The notes under the pieces were generated by a model. The model was not told where the DNA came from, made no database searches, and was given only the letters and a program-made list of their open reading frames with translations. A program made the position numbers and the translations under genes. A stretch of DNA of 64,000 bases from Myxococcus hansupus. Its GTDB lineage: Bacteria > Myxococcota > Myxococcia > Myxococcales > Myxococcaceae. The stretch is taken from positions 310,001 through 374,000 of the forward strand of contig NZ_CP012109.1 in NCBI RefSeq assembly GCF_000280925.3, in the 5' to 3' direction. Shown here in pieces: positions 27,973 through 37,361 of this stretch (within the stretch, counting starts at the first letter, position 1; each line of letters starts with the position of its first letter).

Positions 27973-30024
27973 TCACCTCGGCAGATGCACGGTGAACGTG
28001 GTGCCTGCCGCCGTGGAGGACATCAACTCCACGCGGCCGTGGTGGGCCTCCACCACATGCTTCACGATGAAGAGGCCCAGCCCCACGCTGCGACTGGCCA
28101 TGTCCCGCTCGCCCTGGCCTCGCTCCAGCGGCTGGAAGAGGTGGGCCTGCTGTTCCTCGGGGATGGGGGTGCCGTGGTTGTGGACCTCCAGGACGACTTC
28201 CTGAGGTTCGCCCCTCAGGCGCACGTCCACGGCCGAGTCAGGAGGGCTGTACTTGAGCGCGTTGAACACGAGGTTGCCCACCACCTGGGCCATCCGGTCC
28301 GGATCCACGGGGGCGTGGCCGTCCCCCTGGACCTGGATGTTCACGTCCCGCAGCGGAAAGGCGGCTCGCACCTCCTCCACCCAGCCCGCTATCGCCGCCG
28401 AGAGGTCCAGGGGCCTCGGGTAGATGGGGATGCCTTTGCCCAGCCGCGCCTGGGTGAAGTCGAGCAGGTCCTTCACCATGCGGTTGGCGCGTTCGGCCGC
28501 CGAGGAGATGCGCAGCACGCTCTTGGCGCTTCGCTCGTCCAGGGCGGCGTTGGCCGCCATGGCCGAAGTGGCGAAGAGGATGGCCGCCAGGGGGTTGCGC
28601 AGGTCGTGGCTGACGATGCCGATGAGCTGCTGCTCGAAGGCCGAGCGCTCCTCGGCGAGCCGCTTGAGTTCCTCCTCACGCTGGCGCAGGCGGACCTGGG
28701 AGGTGACCTCGAAGCCGAAGATGTCCACCCCCTCGACCTGCCCAGCGGGATTGTGGACGGGCTGGAACGCGAGGTTGAAGTAGACCTCCTCCAGCTCACC
28801 ATTGCCTTGCCGGTCCAGTCTCGCGGGCACTGCCTCCGCGGCATAGGGCTCTCCCGTGCGGTAGACGGTGTCGAAGAGCTGGATATAGCCCTGGGCAATC
28901 ACCTCTGGCGCCGCCTCGGCCATGGCCCGCCCCAGCAGCGGACGGTGCGTGCCCATCAGCTCGTGGTACTTCGGGTTCACCATCTCGAAGACGTGGTGAG
29001 GCCCCCGCACGGAGCCCATGGCGGAAGGGGCGGTTTCGACGAACTTCGCGAGCTGGGCTCGCGCGGACTCCGCCTCGGCACGGGCCGTCGCCTCGCGCTG
29101 CAGCAGCACGTCTCGCTCACGCTGCAAGCGGTTCTGAAGAGAGACGTCCTGGAGCATGGCCACGTAGCCGTCGGGCTGGCCCGCGTCGTCGTACAGCGGC
29201 GTGAAGGACACCCGCACATCCCGCGTGCCGCCCAGGCGGTAGGGCACCCCGTGCTGCTCGAAGGTGAAGTGTTCGCCTGCGAGGCCCCGTTTCACGTAGG
29301 GGCCCAGGACCGCATACGCGGCCGGCCCGATGACTTCGATCAAGGTGCGGCCCAGCAACGCCTCGCGGGGCAGCCCGAACCACTCCTCGTAGGCCTTGTT
29401 GACGAAGCCGTAGCGCTCCTGGGCGTCCACGAAGGAGATGAGCACCGGCAGCGCATCCATGACGAGGCGCAAGTGCGCTTCGCTGGTGCGCACCTGCCGC
29501 GTGAGTTCCTCCTTCTCGGACTGGACGATGCTGGCCAGGCGCATCGTCTCTTCCGCCTCCGCCGCGGTCCGGGCGGCGCTCACCCGTGACTCCTGCCGGG
29601 CGGCGATCCCCTCCTGCACCGCGGCCTCACGAATGGCCTGGTCCACGGCGGCATGGAGGCGGCGCAGGGTCCGCGGGGCGATGCGTCCCCGGGCCTCCAG
29701 GGTCTCCACCAGCACTTCCCGCAGGACCTGGTACTCGAAGATGACCTGGTCGAGTGTGCAGCCCGAGGCACGGGCACCTTCGCCCTCGTGTTCGCGCGCC
29801 ACCCCGGCCGTCCGCTGCGGGGGAAGCGCATTCGCTTCCACCGTGACGGCCAGGTACTCGAGGAACCCTGGCAGGGCGTCCATGAGGGAGGGACGGTCCC
29901 GCTCACCCGCCGCGTAGACGTCGCGCAGCACCCGTTGCCGCCAGCGCTGGAGGACGAGCTCCTTCTCCTCGCGCACGAGTGCGGCGGTCGCGGAGCCAGT
30001 GAGTTCCTGAAGGGGAGACGTCAT
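27973..30024 (-). CDS. PAS-domain sensor histidine kinase with RsbRD-like N-terminus
   Basis: A 683-residue cytosolic histidine kinase. Residues about 10-150 resemble the RsbRD N-terminal (RsbT co-antagonist) helical domain seen in stressosome-type proteins. Two PAS domains follow (about 180-300 and 330-455), then HisKA with the phospho-acceptor His in GIVSHDLRNP (about residue 472). The HATPase domain has an N-box (QVVGNLVFNALKYS), DPDRM and GLGLFIVKHVV. There are no membrane segments. The ATG lies 18 bp after the stop of the receiver gene, so the two form a kinase-receiver operon. Confidence 0.88.
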   Translation of the reverse strand: MTSPLQELTGSATAALVREEKELVLQRWRQRVLRDVYAAGERDRPSLMDALPGFLEYLAVTVEANALPPQRTAGVAREHEGEGARASGCTLDQVIFEYQVLREVLVETLEARGRIAPRTLRRLHAAVDQAIREAAVQEGIAARQESRVSAARTAAEAEETMRLASIVQSEKEELTRQVRTSEAHLRLVMDALPVLISFVDAQERYGFVNKAYEEWFGLPREALLGRTLIEVIGPAAYAVLGPYVKRGLAGEHFTFEQHGVPYRLGGTRDVRVSFTPLYDDAGQPDGYVAMLQDVSLQNRLQRERDVLLQREATARAEAESARAQLAKFVETAPSAMGSVRGPHHVFEMVNPKYHELMGTHRPLLGRAMAEAAPEVIAQGYIQLFDTVYRTGEPYAAEAVPARLDRQGNGELEEVYFNLAFQPVHNPAGQVEGVDIFGFEVTSQVRLRQREEELKRLAEERSAFEQQLIGIVSHDLRNPLAAILFATSAMAANAALDERSAKSVLRISSAAERANRMVKDLLDFTQARLGKGIPIYPRPLDLSAAIAGWVEEVRAAFPLRDVNIQVQGDGHAPVDPDRMAQVVGNLVFNALKYSPPDSAVDVRLRGEPQEVVLEVHNHGTPIPEEQQAHLFQPLERGQGERDMASRSVGLGLFIVKHVVEAHHGRVELMSSTAAGTTFTVHLPR

Positions 30025-30042
30025 GGGCGTGGAGGCTCTCTT

Positions 30043-30408
30043 CTAGGAGACGGCGCAATGCGGGGCCATCGCCGTGAGCAGTTCGGCGATATCGACGGGT
30101 TTGCGCAGCAGGCCCACCGTGCCCTCCGGGGCCTCGACGGAAAAGTGGGCGGTGAGCATCAGCACCGGCACGCCCTGGTAACGGGCATCCGCCCGAAGGT
30201 GGCGGACGAGTTCGTGCCCGTCCATCACCGGCATCATCAGGTCCAGGAGAATCAGGGTCGGGCGGGGCATGGTGCCCAACAGGTCCAGGGCCACCTGGCC
30301 ATTGGCGGCCTGCACCACCTGGTAGTCCGACAGCTCCAGCAATTCCGCCAACATCTCGCGGAGGTCTGGCTCGTCTTCGACGAGAAGAATGGTGGGGCGC
30401 ACGGACAT
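30043..30408 (-). CDS. Single-domain response regulator
   Basis: A 121-residue receiver domain without output. It has an acidic pocket EDEPD, phospho-acceptor Asp in LILLDLMMP (about residue 56), switch Thr in MLTAHFS and Lys in LLRKPVD. It is the first gene of an operon with the PAS histidine kinase and probably its direct partner or a phosphate sink. The ATG at 30408 is the family N-terminus. The sequence just upstream of its start is a remnant of an IS3 transposase, so its promoter may come from that insertion. Confidence 0.9.
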   Translation of the reverse strand: MSVRPTILLVEDEPDLREMLAELLELSDYQVVQAANGQVALDLLGTMPRPTLILLDLMMPVMDGHELVRHLRADARYQGVPVLMLTAHFSVEAPEGTVGLLRKPVDIAELLTAMAPHCAVS

Positions 30409-30469
30409 TTTCAGGAGCGAGACGAGCAAGTGGAGGGTGAGTCTGGCCCGTTTCGTTGACGGATTGACG

Positions 30470-30611
30470 ATGCGGCCCGCGTCTTCGTTGCGGCCACTCG
30501 CGCGTACTCGGCTGGACTGACGTCGCCCAGGGACGAGTCGTGACGCTTCCGGTTGTAGACCACCTCGATGGATTCGAACAGCGCCCCCTTCGCCGTCGTG
30601 CGCGGCTCGGA
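30470..30611 (-). pseudogene. Remnant of IS3-family transposase OrfB (3' end)
   Basis: On the minus strand this stretch encodes KGALFESIEVVYNRKRHDSS followed by LGDVSPAEYAR. This is the typical C-terminal end of IS3-group OrfB integrases (ALFEYIEVFYNRxRxHSxLGYxSPAEY). Only about 45 codons remain. The DDE catalytic core, OrfA and terminal repeats are missing. It fills most of the 30409-30724 spacer between the receiver gene and the divergent Sel1 gene; I see nothing else there. Confidence 0.7.
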
Positions 30612-30724
30612 GTAGGGGCGGTACGCCCGTTGTCTCGCCCACCCACGCCCGACGCGGAGTGCAGCGCTTGTGCTTTGCCTCGCTGGACGGCCATGCTCGT
30701 TCCCGACACGCACGAGAACCGCGC

Positions 30725-31582
30725 TTGGCTCAACGTTCGGACAAGAAGAACAGTCGGAGTCGTAAGGCCGCCGTCACGCCGTTGGCCGTCGAGGCGATGG
30801 AGCGGGCCTGGAACCTGGAGACCGTGCCGGAGTCCTCCCGCGAAGCCATGGCCCATGCCTATCTGATGGCGGCTCGGGCCGGCAGGATGGAGGCCATGAC
30901 GAACGTCGCGCTCCATCTCGAGCACGGAGACGGTATTCGCCAGGACGTGCCAGAAGCCATGCGTTGGATGCGGAAGGCCGCGGGCCTGGGAGACGACGTC
31001 GCCGCGTTCAACCTGGCGCTCTGCTACGAGAAGGGAAAGGGCCCGAGCGGGCGGCCGAACCTGCGACTCGCGGAGCGGTGGTATCGGCGCTCCCTGGCGT
31101 TGGGCTTCCCTCCCGCCCGAGCGAACCTCGCCACCGTGCTCGCCAAGAGCCCCCGCGGGGCGCGGATGAAGGAGGCCATCGCGCTGTTTCTGGCGGATGT
31201 GCGGCGAGGGGACCTGAAGAACCTTCGCTACGTCGCCGAGTGCTTCGAGCTTGGCCGAGGCGTTCGGAAGAACCTGAAGCGCGCCATCCAGCTCTACAAG
31301 CAGGCCGCGGAAGCCGGGGACGCGGGGGCGCAATGCGTCCTGGGATGGATGTGTCTCGGTGGCGTCGGAGGCCCCGTGGACCTGCTGGGGGCCTTCAAGT
31401 GGTACCAGCTCTCCGCGAAGCAGGGCGACGCCAGCGCCCTCTACAGCCTGGGCGGGATGTACCTGGACGGCGAGGGCGCGCCGAAGTCGAAGGCGCGCGC
31501 GATTCAATGCTTCAAGAAGGCCGCCGAGCAGGGACATGCCAAATCCATGGCGTCCCTGAAGGCGCTGGGCGTCGAGGTGTAG
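30725..31582 (+). CDS. Sel1-like repeat protein
   Basis: A protein of about 285 residues composed mostly of Sel1/TPR-like repeats of about 36 residues: AMRWMRKAAGLGDDVAAFNLALCYEKGKG in parts, LYKQAAEAGDAGAQCVLGWM, FKWYQLSAKQGDASALYSLGGMYLDGEG in parts and CFKKAAEQGHAKSMASL. Such solenoids mediate protein-protein interactions. The N-terminus is Lys/Arg/Ser-rich. The start is uncertain: a TTG at 30725 fits the conserved-looking part, while a GTG at 30659 would add sequence of no coding character. The IS3 remnant ends about 110 bp upstream and may have replaced the native 5' region. Confidence 0.7.
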   Translation: MAQRSDKKNSRSRKAAVTPLAVEAMERAWNLETVPESSREAMAHAYLMAARAGRMEAMTNVALHLEHGDGIRQDVPEAMRWMRKAAGLGDDVAAFNLALCYEKGKGPSGRPNLRLAERWYRRSLALGFPPARANLATVLAKSPRGARMKEAIALFLADVRRGDLKNLRYVAECFELGRGVRKNLKRAIQLYKQAAEAGDAGAQCVLGWMCLGGVGGPVDLLGAFKWYQLSAKQGDASALYSLGGMYLDGEGAPKSKARAIQCFKKAAEQGHAKSMASLKALGVEV

Positions 31583-31594
31583 CCGACGCCCGCT

Positions 31595-33379
31595 TCAGTT
31601 CCCCGCGTCTGTCTTCACCGGCTGCGCCGCTTCCTTCGGCGCCTCCGTGTCCGACGTGCCGGAGACGTTCATCTCCGACAGGCCGCTCTCGTCCTTCAGG
31701 AACTGCTGCGCCACGCGGTCCACCTCTTCGGCCTTGAGGCCCGTGAGCAGGGCGCTCGCCTGACGTGCGCGTCCGGCCAGGGCCGTCTCGCCCATGGAGC
31801 CGTGGATGCGCGTGAGGGCCAGGTGAATCTCCGGGTCGAACGGGTCCGAGGCCAGCGCCTCCAGATAGGCCGTCTTCGCCTTCGGGTAGTCCTTCCGGTA
31901 CAGCAGGATGCGGCCCAGGTGGACGTTGGTGGACGGTGAGCCCGGGTGGACGCGCAGGCTGCCGCGCAGCACGCTCTCCGCTTCGTCCAGCCGCCGCAGC
32001 TCCAGCAGGGCCAGCGCGTACTTGTTGGACACCGACTCGTACTTGTCGCCCACCAGCTTGTGCGCCTTGGCGTACTCCTCCGCCGCGGCCTTCACGCGGT
32101 TGCGCTCGCGGAGCAGCTCACCCAGGTGCGCGAACTTGCGCGCGGGCACCTCCGTCACCTCCTGGAAGTCACCGAACGAGATTTCGCGCCCCTTCTTCTC
32201 GTTCTCATCCTTCACCTTGCCCTTGGCGTTCTCCTTGAGCACCACGCGGTCCTCGCGGGGAATCAGCTCGGTGGGGAAGGGCTGCTTCTTGATGTGGGCC
32301 AGCCAGGACTTCTCGAAGAGGGCGAAGGGCATGCCCATGGCCACCTCCACCGCCTTGCGGTCCTTCTGCCCGGCCTTCAGCTCCTGGATGATGGCGCGCA
32401 GGCCCGCGGTGCCCTTCACGCTGTGCACGTAGTCGATGGCGTAGAACACCTCCGCGAACGCGGTGGCCGCGTCCTCCGCCGTGGGCAGCAGGGCAATCGA
32501 CGGGTGCATCTTCTCGAAGGGGATGAGCGTGTCCGCCTTCACGCGCTTGCCCAGCAGCGCCTGCGTGGACGGCGTCATCGCCAGGCCCGCCTTGCCGCGC
32601 CAGCGCGACTCCAGGAACTTGGCCAGGCCCTCGTGCAACCAGATGGGCACGGTGTTGCGGCTCATCTGACTGATGACCAGGTGGATGTACTCGTGCGCCA
32701 GCGTGTCCTGCCAGTCGTAGCCGCGCGCCACCGCCTTGGGACTGGTCACCATCAGCTTGTTGAACTTGCAGATGGCGATGGTGCCCGTGGTGCCAATCTG
32801 CTTCTCCGTCAGCGTGCTCACCTTCGACAGCTCACGCGCGTTGCTCACCACCTCCACGCGAATCTTGCCGCCCGGCGGCGTCCAGCCGAGGTCCTCCTTC
32901 ATCGCCCGGTGGATGCCCTCCAGCGTCTCCAGCGCATAGGGCACCAGCACCTCTTCCTTCCCCTTGGGGTACTGGAAGATGAAGTGCTCGCTCTCCGCGC
33001 GCAGGTGCGACTTCGTGATGTCGCGCGTGTCCTTGGCCAGCCGGAGGTAGCTGCCCGGCTTGTCCTCGATTTGAGCGCCCTCCAGCAGCGCCACCGCGTC
33101 GTCGTAGCGGCCCTCCTCGAAGGCCACGCGGCCCTGGTAGTACTTCAGCGGCTCCACGTCGGAGGGGAGCAGCTTCTCCACCTCGGACAGCTCGCGGCGG
33201 GCGCCGGGGACGTCCCAGTCGTCCAGCTCCGTCTCCACGCGGCCCAGCCGCTCCTTCACCTCGTCCTTGAGCGAGCTGCTCTGAGCCCACGCCGCGGACG
33301 GCGCGCACAGCAGCGCCACGGCCAGCGCCGCGAGGAGCGCCCGGACTCCGGAAGCGTGTGTCATCGGATGGCGGCTCAC
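31595..33379 (-). CDS. Secreted peptidase-MA-like protein with TPR repeats
   Basis: A 594-residue exported protein. The GTG at 33379 overlaps the DUF4175 stop (GTGA) and has GAGGAG 8 nt upstream; an ATG at 33364 is also possible. A signal peptide ends near AWAQ. A helical region with TPR-like repeats precedes a gluzincin metalloprotease-like domain with HEYIH (about 229-233) and a downstream Glu in WLHEGLAKFLE, the peptidase MA pattern. More TPR repeats follow (about 430-560). It is translationally coupled to the DUF4175 membrane protein, so it may act with it in the periplasm. Confidence 0.85.
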   Translation of the reverse strand: MSRHPMTHASGVRALLAALAVALLCAPSAAWAQSSSLKDEVKERLGRVETELDDWDVPGARRELSEVEKLLPSDVEPLKYYQGRVAFEEGRYDDAVALLEGAQIEDKPGSYLRLAKDTRDITKSHLRAESEHFIFQYPKGKEEVLVPYALETLEGIHRAMKEDLGWTPPGGKIRVEVVSNARELSKVSTLTEKQIGTTGTIAICKFNKLMVTSPKAVARGYDWQDTLAHEYIHLVISQMSRNTVPIWLHEGLAKFLESRWRGKAGLAMTPSTQALLGKRVKADTLIPFEKMHPSIALLPTAEDAATAFAEVFYAIDYVHSVKGTAGLRAIIQELKAGQKDRKAVEVAMGMPFALFEKSWLAHIKKQPFPTELIPREDRVVLKENAKGKVKDENEKKGREISFGDFQEVTEVPARKFAHLGELLRERNRVKAAAEEYAKAHKLVGDKYESVSNKYALALLELRRLDEAESVLRGSLRVHPGSPSTNVHLGRILLYRKDYPKAKTAYLEALASDPFDPEIHLALTRIHGSMGETALAGRARQASALLTGLKAEEVDRVAQQFLKDESGLSEMNVSGTSDTEAPKEAAQPVKTDAGN

Positions 33380-36300
33380 TTCACCAGCTCCTCGTAGTAG
33401 CGCTTCACCTGCTCCCGGTACTTCTCCGGAGCGCCCTGCTTCATCGCGTCCAGCAGGTCCTTGCGGAACTCCTTCGGCGCCTGGAACGCGTCCTCGTCCG
33501 GCAGCTCCACCTTCTGCTTCGGGTCACGGCCATTGCCCTGCTGGCGCCGGCCCATGCCCATGGGCATGGGGAGCCCGCCCTTGCCGCCGCGCTGGCCTTC
33601 CTGCATCTGCTGCTGGAACTGACGCAGGCCCTCCAGCGCCGCCTGCTGCTCACCGTAGCCGCGGCCCGGGTCCTTGCCCTGCATCCGCTTGGCGGCCTCG
33701 CCCATGCGCTGACCCGCGCCCTCCATCTGCTGCGTGGCCTCCTCGCCGAAGATGGGCGCCATCTGCTGCATCTCGTCCATCTGCTGGCGCAGGCCCTGGG
33801 CGCGCTCCTCCAACTGCGACTGCTGCTGGCCGAGCTGCTGGAGCTGCTGCTTCTCCTGCTGCGACAACTGCGAGCCCGGAGGCGGGAAGAGGGACTGGAG
33901 CTGCCGGTTCACCTCCGACACGTTGCGCGCGTCGCGGCCCAGGCGCTGCGCCAGCTCGGTGGACTGCTTCACCACCTCTTCGGGGTTGCCGAACATCTCG
34001 TCCAGGTGGCGCTGCTGCTCGCCCATCATGGAGAGCTGCCGGGCCGCGTCCTCCGCGCGGGCCGCCGACTCCGCCGCCAGGTCGTAGTCATTCACCTTCA
34101 GCGCGTTCTCCACGTTCTGGAGCTCCGACTGGGCCTCCTCCAGCGGACGCGCGGCGCGGCTGTTGAGCTGGCTGGGCTCCAGCGCCTTGTAGCTCTCCTG
34201 GGCCTGCTGCACCTTGCGCAGCAGGTTGTCCTTCATGGACTCGCCCTTCTCCGCCAGCCGGTCGCGGTTCTGCGCGCGGGCCTGGTCGCGAAGCTGCTTC
34301 GTCTGGTCCGCGACGCGCTGCTGCTCCTGCACGGTGCTCTGCAGCTCCTCCATGAACTTGCCGAACTTCTCGGCCAGCTCCGGGTGCTGCTCGCCGCCGA
34401 ACTCGTCGCCCGCCTGGTCCAGGTTCTGGAGCATCTCGTCCATCTGCATGCCCAGCTCCTGGAGCTTCGCCAGGGCCTCGTCCGCCTTGCCCTCGCGCAT
34501 GAGCTTCTCCACGTCGTCGAGCGCGCTGCGCATGTCCTGGTCCTTCATCATCTCGGACAGGGCCTCGGCGTTGAGGTGCTCGTCGCGGATGCCCTTGCGC
34601 ATCTCCGACATGCGCTGCATCAGCTCCTGGATGCGGGACTTGAGCTGCTGAATCTGCTCCATCACCGCCTGGCGCGAGGCCTCGTCCGGGTTGGATTTGT
34701 ACTGCTCGATGAGGTTCGCCAATTCGCGCCGCTCGTTGGAGAGCTGCTTGGCCATCTCCTGGAGCGCCTCCAGCTTCTGCCGGTCGAGCAGCGACTCCAG
34801 GTAGAGGATGTCCTTCTCCAGCTCCGTGATTTCCTCGTTCACCACGGCGGTGAGGCGGTTGCCGGTGCCCCAGTCCTCGCCCCGGGCGCGCTGGGTGCGC
34901 AGGTACAGGCGGCGCAGCTCGGCGGTGCCGCGGATGTGGCTGCCCAGGGACTCGGAGATGTTGCTCAGCGCGGAGACGAGTTCGCTCGGCACGTCGCGCT
35001 CGCGCGCCAGCTCCTGCGCCAGCGTCTTCATGTCGGAGACGAGGCTCTCCCCGCTGGTGTCCACGGTGGCCCCGGCGGTGATGGCCTGCGGGTCCTTCTG
35101 CTTCGCGCGCTCCGGGCCTTCCAGCCGGTCCGCGAGGTGGTCCACCATCCGGCCCCAGAGCTGCTCCGCCTTCTCCAAGGCGGCGCGGCGGTGCTCGGCG
35201 GCCGAGTAGACGCGAAGTACCTGCGTGCGGCTCGCGCCCTTCTTGGGGCCCTCCACCGCGTCGTTGTCCTGCGCCTCCACGTAGTAGGTGATGCGGTCAC
35301 CCGGGTCGAGCTTGAGGTTGCCCAGGTTCCAGTTGAACGTGCCCCGGTGGCGGCGGCCGTCCTCGCGCGGCAGCGGCACCCGCGTCTCCTGCTGGGCGCC
35401 GGGCGTGCGGAACACCAGCGCCATGCCGGACAGGCCGTAGTCGTCCGAGGCCTCGTACTTGAGCGCCACCTGGTCGCCGGGGTCGATTTCCAGCTCCACC
35501 GTGGGCGTGAGCAGCGACACCTCGGGCGCCTTGTCCGCCTCCACGTTGAGGGCGATCTCCGGCCCCACCGCGAGCTCCTTGCCGCGCGCGCCGTAGAAGG
35601 CGAAGCGGTAGTGGCCGGACTGCTTCGCCACGAAGCTGCCTTCGAGGTCGCGCTGGTCCGTCACCTTCAGCGGCAGCGCCTGTCCGTTGACCACGAGGTC
35701 CGCGCGCTCCACCGGGCGGTCCGAGCGCGTCTTCAGCAGGACCTCCGTCCCAGCGGGCACGCTCACGTCGCCGTTCGTCCCCGGCACCGTGCGCGGCGCC
35801 AGCCCCGTGTATGCGGGGTAGCGGAACGTCAGCTCGATGTCCCCGGTGATGGGCTCCACCTGGGCCTGGGCCTTGGGCGTCGCCGCCACCTCGCGGATGC
35901 GTGCCATGCCCGCGGACCAGCGATCGCCGAGCACGGCCATCACCACCACCAGCGCCACCAGCGCGCCGCCCGCGCCCAGCGCGAACTGACGCACGGGCTT
36001 GCTGTCCACCACCGACCGCGCGTCCACCGTGCGGGCGCGCGCGTCCATCTGCTCCAGGAAGGCGCCGGCCAGCTCCGGGGAGCCGTTGCCCGGCGCGTTC
36101 GGCTCGCGCATCAGCTCCACCGCGGCGAGCACGTCCAGGGACAGCTCCGGGCGCTTGTCGCCAATGAGCCGCGCCGTGAGGACGTCATCGCCCACGCGGC
36201 GCCTGGCCAGCCACAGGCCGAAGACACACGCCGCGGCCACGCCCAGGGGCAGCGACAGCCACAGCAGCGTGGCGCCCGTGCGCGGGGCCACCAGCGCGAC

Positions 36301-36513
36301 GAAGCCACCGGCCACCAGCAGCAGCGCCAGCAGCGCCGCGCCCAACATGCCGCCCTGCAGCCACAGGTAGCGGCGCTGACGGCCGCGGACGGCGGCGAGC
36401 AGGGCCTCCACGCCCGGGGCTTCGGTGGTGGGTCGGATCCGCGAGGCGGAGGGCGGCGGAGGGGGCGGGGGCGGTCGCTCGGGGCCTGGGGTCTGCGGGG
36501 TGTCGAGGTTCAC
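33376..36513 (-). CDS. DUF4175 family membrane protein with long coiled coil
   Basis: A 1045-residue protein starting with GTG at 36513. After a Pro-rich cytosolic start, two hydrophobic helices (about 50-100) and another near residue 185 anchor it. A beta-rich periplasmic part follows (about 210-420). Then comes a very long Gln/Glu/Arg/Leu-rich coiled coil (about 420-950) with many QQ pairs. The C-terminus is basic and helical. This is the DUF4175 layout. Upstream distance to marR is 250 bp, so it probably has its own promoter. It is coupled to the peptidase-MA gene. Confidence 0.85.
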   Translation of the reverse strand: MNLDTPQTPGPERPPPPPPPPSASRIRPTTEAPGVEALLAAVRGRQRRYLWLQGGMLGAALLALLLVAGGFVALVAPRTGATLLWLSLPLGVAAACVFGLWLARRRVGDDVLTARLIGDKRPELSLDVLAAVELMREPNAPGNGSPELAGAFLEQMDARARTVDARSVVDSKPVRQFALGAGGALVALVVVMAVLGDRWSAGMARIREVAATPKAQAQVEPITGDIELTFRYPAYTGLAPRTVPGTNGDVSVPAGTEVLLKTRSDRPVERADLVVNGQALPLKVTDQRDLEGSFVAKQSGHYRFAFYGARGKELAVGPEIALNVEADKAPEVSLLTPTVELEIDPGDQVALKYEASDDYGLSGMALVFRTPGAQQETRVPLPREDGRRHRGTFNWNLGNLKLDPGDRITYYVEAQDNDAVEGPKKGASRTQVLRVYSAAEHRRAALEKAEQLWGRMVDHLADRLEGPERAKQKDPQAITAGATVDTSGESLVSDMKTLAQELARERDVPSELVSALSNISESLGSHIRGTAELRRLYLRTQRARGEDWGTGNRLTAVVNEEITELEKDILYLESLLDRQKLEALQEMAKQLSNERRELANLIEQYKSNPDEASRQAVMEQIQQLKSRIQELMQRMSEMRKGIRDEHLNAEALSEMMKDQDMRSALDDVEKLMREGKADEALAKLQELGMQMDEMLQNLDQAGDEFGGEQHPELAEKFGKFMEELQSTVQEQQRVADQTKQLRDQARAQNRDRLAEKGESMKDNLLRKVQQAQESYKALEPSQLNSRAARPLEEAQSELQNVENALKVNDYDLAAESAARAEDAARQLSMMGEQQRHLDEMFGNPEEVVKQSTELAQRLGRDARNVSEVNRQLQSLFPPPGSQLSQQEKQQLQQLGQQQSQLEERAQGLRQQMDEMQQMAPIFGEEATQQMEGAGQRMGEAAKRMQGKDPGRGYGEQQAALEGLRQFQQQMQEGQRGGKGGLPMPMGMGRRQQGNGRDPKQKVELPDEDAFQAPKEFRKDLLDAMKQGAPEKYREQVKRYYEELVK

Positions 36514-36763
36514 GCTGTCCTGTCCGCTCAGTGGCGAGGCAACCCGTGGTGGGGCGGCCTATTTCCCGATTTTCTCGCAGTCAGCCCCATCCTGCGAAAC
36601 ATAACGGCCCCAGGAGCCCATTCGAGGGGCTCCGGTGTCCGGCGCTGGAAGAAGGCGCGAGGGCGAGGGTCCGAGAGGTAACGCGGGAAATCGGACCCGC
36701 CCCGTCTACGTGCTCCGCCTCGAGCGTCCCCCATGGCGGCAGGGGAGCGGGCGGGCGGCGGGC

Positions 36764-37327
36764 TCAGCGAACTGCGGGCTTGGGGGCGTCCTGTTGGTCG
36801 AACTCGACCTCGGGCATGGGAACGCCACCCAGCTCCTGCGCGAGGATGGTCAGCACGTCCTGCGTGGCGAGGATGCGGGGGCGTGACAGGCGAGACAGGA
36901 CGCGCTGCACCGCCGACTCCACGGTGCCCTCGGAAGGGATGTCGAGCGAGCGCCCTTCATCCGTCAGCGAGAACAGCGCCTTGCGCCCGTCGAGCGGATC
37001 CGCCTTGCGCTCCAGCAGGCCCCGCTTCTCCAGGCGCTTGAGCACGCCCGTCAGGGTGCTGGGATGCACGTGGAGAATCTGCGCGAGCATGCCCGCGGTG
37101 ATGCCGGGAAAGCGCCCCACCAGGCGGATGACCAGTCGCTGCGGACCGGTGAGTCCGAGCGTGGACTCCATGCGCTTCGACGTGGACTGAAGTCCGTGGT
37201 CCACGGCCCAGAGCAGCCGCATGAACTCGAGCACCTCGCCGAGAGGAGGGCCCTTGTGGGCCCGCTCGCCTTCGTGGGGCTCCAGCGCCGCTTCTGCCGG
37301 GTCCTTCGTGGATTCTTCTGCCGTCAC
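36764..37327 (-). CDS. MarR-family transcriptional regulator
   Basis: A 187-residue winged-helix regulator. The MarR core spans about residues 45-160: LGLTGPQRLVIRLVGRFPG, the recognition helix in HPSTLTGVLKRLEKRG and the wing with DGRKALFSLTDEG. Acidic N- and C-terminal extensions flank it. The GTG start has GGAGG 6 nt upstream. An imperfect palindrome (CTCAACC-GAAA-GGTTTGAG) lies 16 bp upstream of the start and could be an autoregulatory operator. No obvious structural target gene is divergently encoded. Confidence 0.9.
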   Translation of the reverse strand: MTAEESTKDPAEAALEPHEGERAHKGPPLGEVLEFMRLLWAVDHGLQSTSKRMESTLGLTGPQRLVIRLVGRFPGITAGMLAQILHVHPSTLTGVLKRLEKRGLLERKADPLDGRKALFSLTDEGRSLDIPSEGTVESAVQRVLSRLSRPRILATQDVLTILAQELGGVPMPEVEFDQQDAPKPAVR

Positions 37328-37342
37328 CTGCTGCCTCCGTGT

Positions 37343-37361
37343 CTCAACCGAAAGGTTTGAG
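37343..37361. promoter_or_regulatory. Candidate MarR operator
   Basis: CTCAACC-GAAA-GGTTTGAG is a near-perfect palindrome (one base missing in the left arm), 16 bp upstream of the marR start codon. MarR proteins bind such palindromes and often repress their own gene. Binding is inferred. Confidence 0.35.

Noticed and set aside
30659..30724. GTG-started N-terminal extension of the Sel1 gene
   Set aside because: The added residues have no coding character and no Shine-Dalgarno; a later TTG fits better, though this is not certain.
36613..36633. 7-bp hairpin GGAGCCC/GGGCTCC as marR terminator
   Set aside because: It lies 130 bp beyond the gene and has no T-run on the relevant strand.
33358..36681. 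1107-residue open frame opposite the DUF4175 gene
   Set aside because: It is Leu/His/Arg-rich with no domains, a product of the third-position GC bias of the real minus-strand gene.
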